DNA of 64,000 bases. It comes from JAUIET01 sp039111475 (GTDB lineage: Bacteria > Pseudomonadota > Gammaproteobacteria > Pseudomonadales > JAUIET01). Location of the stretch: NCBI GenBank assembly GCA_039111475.1, contig JBCCIP010000009.1, forward strand, positions 62,001 through 126,000. The letters are read 5' to 3'. The position numbers were made by a program, and so were the translations under genes. Positions 62,448 to 64,000 of the stretch are shown here, one piece after another. The stretch's first letter is position 1, and every line of letters starts with the position of its first letter. The notes beneath the pieces were generated by a model. It ran no database searches. It was given only the letters and a program-made list of their open reading frames with translations, and was not told the origin of the DNA.

Positions 62448-64000
62448 TTATCGAGAGTTAACTACATTAACTGTCGGCGTGGTAGGTAAATCATCTCGAG
62501 ATTGATTTAGCGCTAGAAGTTGGTGGAAAAAAGATAAAACCTGCATTGTCCTCGCCCCAAGGGGATTTTCCGTATAATCAATTCGATTAATTTTGAACTG
62601 CTTATCACCATATGCTGTAGCTATAGCACATTTTCCTCTACAATCCGCTGGTTCTTTCAGTTTAATTGGGCCTTTTAAGTCGCTAACCTCTACTTTAAAA
62701 AGGTCCGGAAAGCTGTCCTTTTTGATACCCCAAGCCTCATCATCTTGAGCCAAGATATTACAGCTGTCCTGATTCTGCAATACCTTGCATATTTTGGGTG
62801 AGGCGAACTCAAACTGTGAATTGCTAGATCCCGCAAGTTCCTGTGCCCTTACAAGCTCCCCTAGATAATAGAGAATTGCTTGTATAGATCTCAGCTTGAA
62901 CTGCACGATCGCAGGTTGCGCTGGCTTGGATAGATCTTTCTTAGAGCCCTCTATATCTTCGTTTACTATCCCGATCATTCCTGGGTTTCTAAAATGCGAT
63001 AAGAGTTCTTCGACACCCAATTTTTCATCAACCAATTCGGAAGTAAACTCAAATTGACTTTTTTTAAGCATCTGAGTGTTCGCACAATTATTATTCCTTA
63101 GCTTTGCCTTTAGCTCAACCGCGCTATTACGCGGTATCCATAACTTGCCCGTAGCAACCAAGCGAGCAGCATGTTGCTCGTTGCCATCTAGACAAGAAGC
63201 AAAGTACTTTTCGTAGGCTACAGTACTTGCTCTAACTTGATCCTTAACTCTGGATCCAAGTTTAATGTCGTATGACGTGCATACTTCGTTCACATTGTCT
63301 GGCGTCTTGTAATTACTGGAGTCCCAAGGTGTTGGTGAGACCTGAAACGAAGGAACTACCTCATCTTGTGTGTTTATCTGGAAACTACTGCCAACTTTCT
63401 GAATTTCTATAGATTCTTTTCTTGCTTGAATTAATGCCTCAAATACGTGCTCTGGATTTGATGATAGTTCTAATGCCGGTCCGTAAGCGCTGCCACTAAC
63501 CTTGCTATCAACTATATCCAGATTACTCTCCCATACAAGTCTTCTCACTGCTCTTTGGAATCGCAAAAAACCCCTGCTGTCCGCTGGATAGTTAGGAAAT
63601 ATGGCAGTGCCATTTTTATCACCATCTACACCATCTATTTCACAAACAGTTACTACTGGCCGATCTGCAGAAGAGTCAAAGAAAATGCTGTTCACGGTTA
63701 TTTCACTTAGCAACATAAACAAAAGCATTTCTTTATTCCAACCTTGCTTCCAAAAGTGCTGAATAGTTGAAAGCGGTGGTGGTGATATAAACCCTTGATA
63801 GAATTTCTGCGTATTTAGTACGGACATAGAAATGGAAGGGCCACTAGCTTGAGTGGCCTGTGGGCTAAGTCCAAAATTGTTTTCAGGATTTCCACCGAAT
63901 GGCAGCGTGAGCCCACCGCTGGTGTAAGTGCGAGACATACCTTCGGTATTTGCGCTTATGGAGGTAAGCAGCATTGGTTCTCTGTAGTAGGCTCTGGCTA
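62448..64000 (-). CDS. Unknown protein, N-terminus cut by the window edge
   Basis: At least 516 residues are readable; the frame stays open to base 64000 and no signal peptide follows the ATG at 63974, so the real start probably lies outside. The segments SANTEGMSRTYTSGGLTLPFGG and FWKQGWNKEMLLFMLLSEITV have no family I can name with certainty; I associate such proteins with envelope or efflux loci. It converges on the DUF2608 gene with a seven-base gap and shares its AT-rich composition. Confidence 0.6.
   Translation of the reverse strand, partial: ARAYYREPMLLTSISANTEGMSRTYTSGGLTLPFGGNPENNFGLSPQATQASGPSISMSVLNTQKFYQGFISPPPLSTIQHFWKQGWNKEMLLFMLLSEITVNSIFFDSSADRPVVTVCEIDGVDGDKNGTAIFPNYPADSRGFLRFQRAVRRLVWESNLDIVDSKVSGSAYGPALELSSNPEHVFEALIQARKESIEIQKVGSSFQINTQDEVVPSFQVSPTPWDSSNYKTPDNVNEVCTSYDIKLGSRVKDQVRASTVAYEKYFASCLDGNEQHAARLVATGKLWIPRNSAVELKAKLRNNNCANTQMLKKSQFEFTSELVDEKLGVEELLSHFRNPGMIGIVNEDIEGSKKDLSKPAQPAIVQFKLRSIQAILYYLGELVRAQELAGSSNSQFEFASPKICKVLQNQDSCNILAQDDEAWGIKKDSFPDLFKVEVSDLKGPIKLKEPADCRGKCAIATAYGDKQFKINRIDYTENPLGARTMQVLSFFHQLLALNQSRDDLPTTPTVNVVNSR

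Overview
The window reads as chromosomal DNA of a free-living, probably marine or aquatic, gammaproteobacterium. Evidence is the gene order gpmI-envC-ctpA-yibQ facing rhodanese-grxC-secB, the glnA-ntrB-ntrC block, mutY-yggX, a type I glutamine synthetase and a tRNA-Phe of enteric type. No insertion sequence, phage, CRISPR array or rRNA was seen. I cannot name the genus.

Layout. 1-2.4 kb: the start of a PAS-domain protein and thiI, both leftward. 2.5-8.1 kb: nitrogen control (glnA, a DUF4124 protein, ntrB, ntrC) and trmL. 8.1-15.1 kb: housekeeping (secB, grxC, a rhodanese; gpmI, envC, a C-terminal processing protease, yibQ, two tandem DUF6316 genes). 15.2-21.1 kb: a rightward redox cluster of a NirB-like flavoprotein fused to a membrane cytochrome-b-like domain, an 11-haem cytochrome, two small c-type cytochromes and a globin, followed by a sirohaem methyltransferase. 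21.1-33.6 kb, leftward: a complete nitrate assimilation locus (porin-nasT; nrtABC-nirBD-nasA-FeS/membrane subunit). 33.9-36.6 kb: hisBHAF. 36.8-42 kb: asmA, mutY, yggX, an MscS channel, a small lipoprotein and tRNA-Phe. 42-54.7 kb: membrane proteins of unknown role, a short-chain dehydrogenase, a TlpA-like thioredoxin, DUF3089, a TM0106-type nuclease, a serine hydrolase, an acyltransferase and small genes. 54.8-57.2 kb: a large zinc metalloprotease. 57.4-61.2 kb: a four-gene operon with a MotA/ZorA-like channel and a MotB/ZorB-like OmpA protein. 61.2-64 kb: an AT-richer end with a HAD-like lipoprotein and an unknown protein cut by the window edge.

How it fits together. I find sigma-54 -24/-12 elements in front of glnA, the redox cluster, nrtA and the porin-nasT pair, and a perfect NtrC palindrome in front of ntrB. 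Both the nrtA operon and the redox cluster carry a strong intrinsic terminator between the sigma-54 promoter and the first gene. This is the architecture of nitrate-controlled antitermination by ANTAR proteins, and an ANTAR protein (NasT-like) is encoded next to the nrtA operon. The redox cluster therefore looks like a co-regulated partner of nitrate assimilation. Its proteins suggest a conduit from cytosolic NAD(P)H through FAD, 2Fe-2S and b haems to a periplasmic multihaem cytochrome. I regard this cluster and the Zorya-like motor operon as the two best candidates for undescribed biology here.
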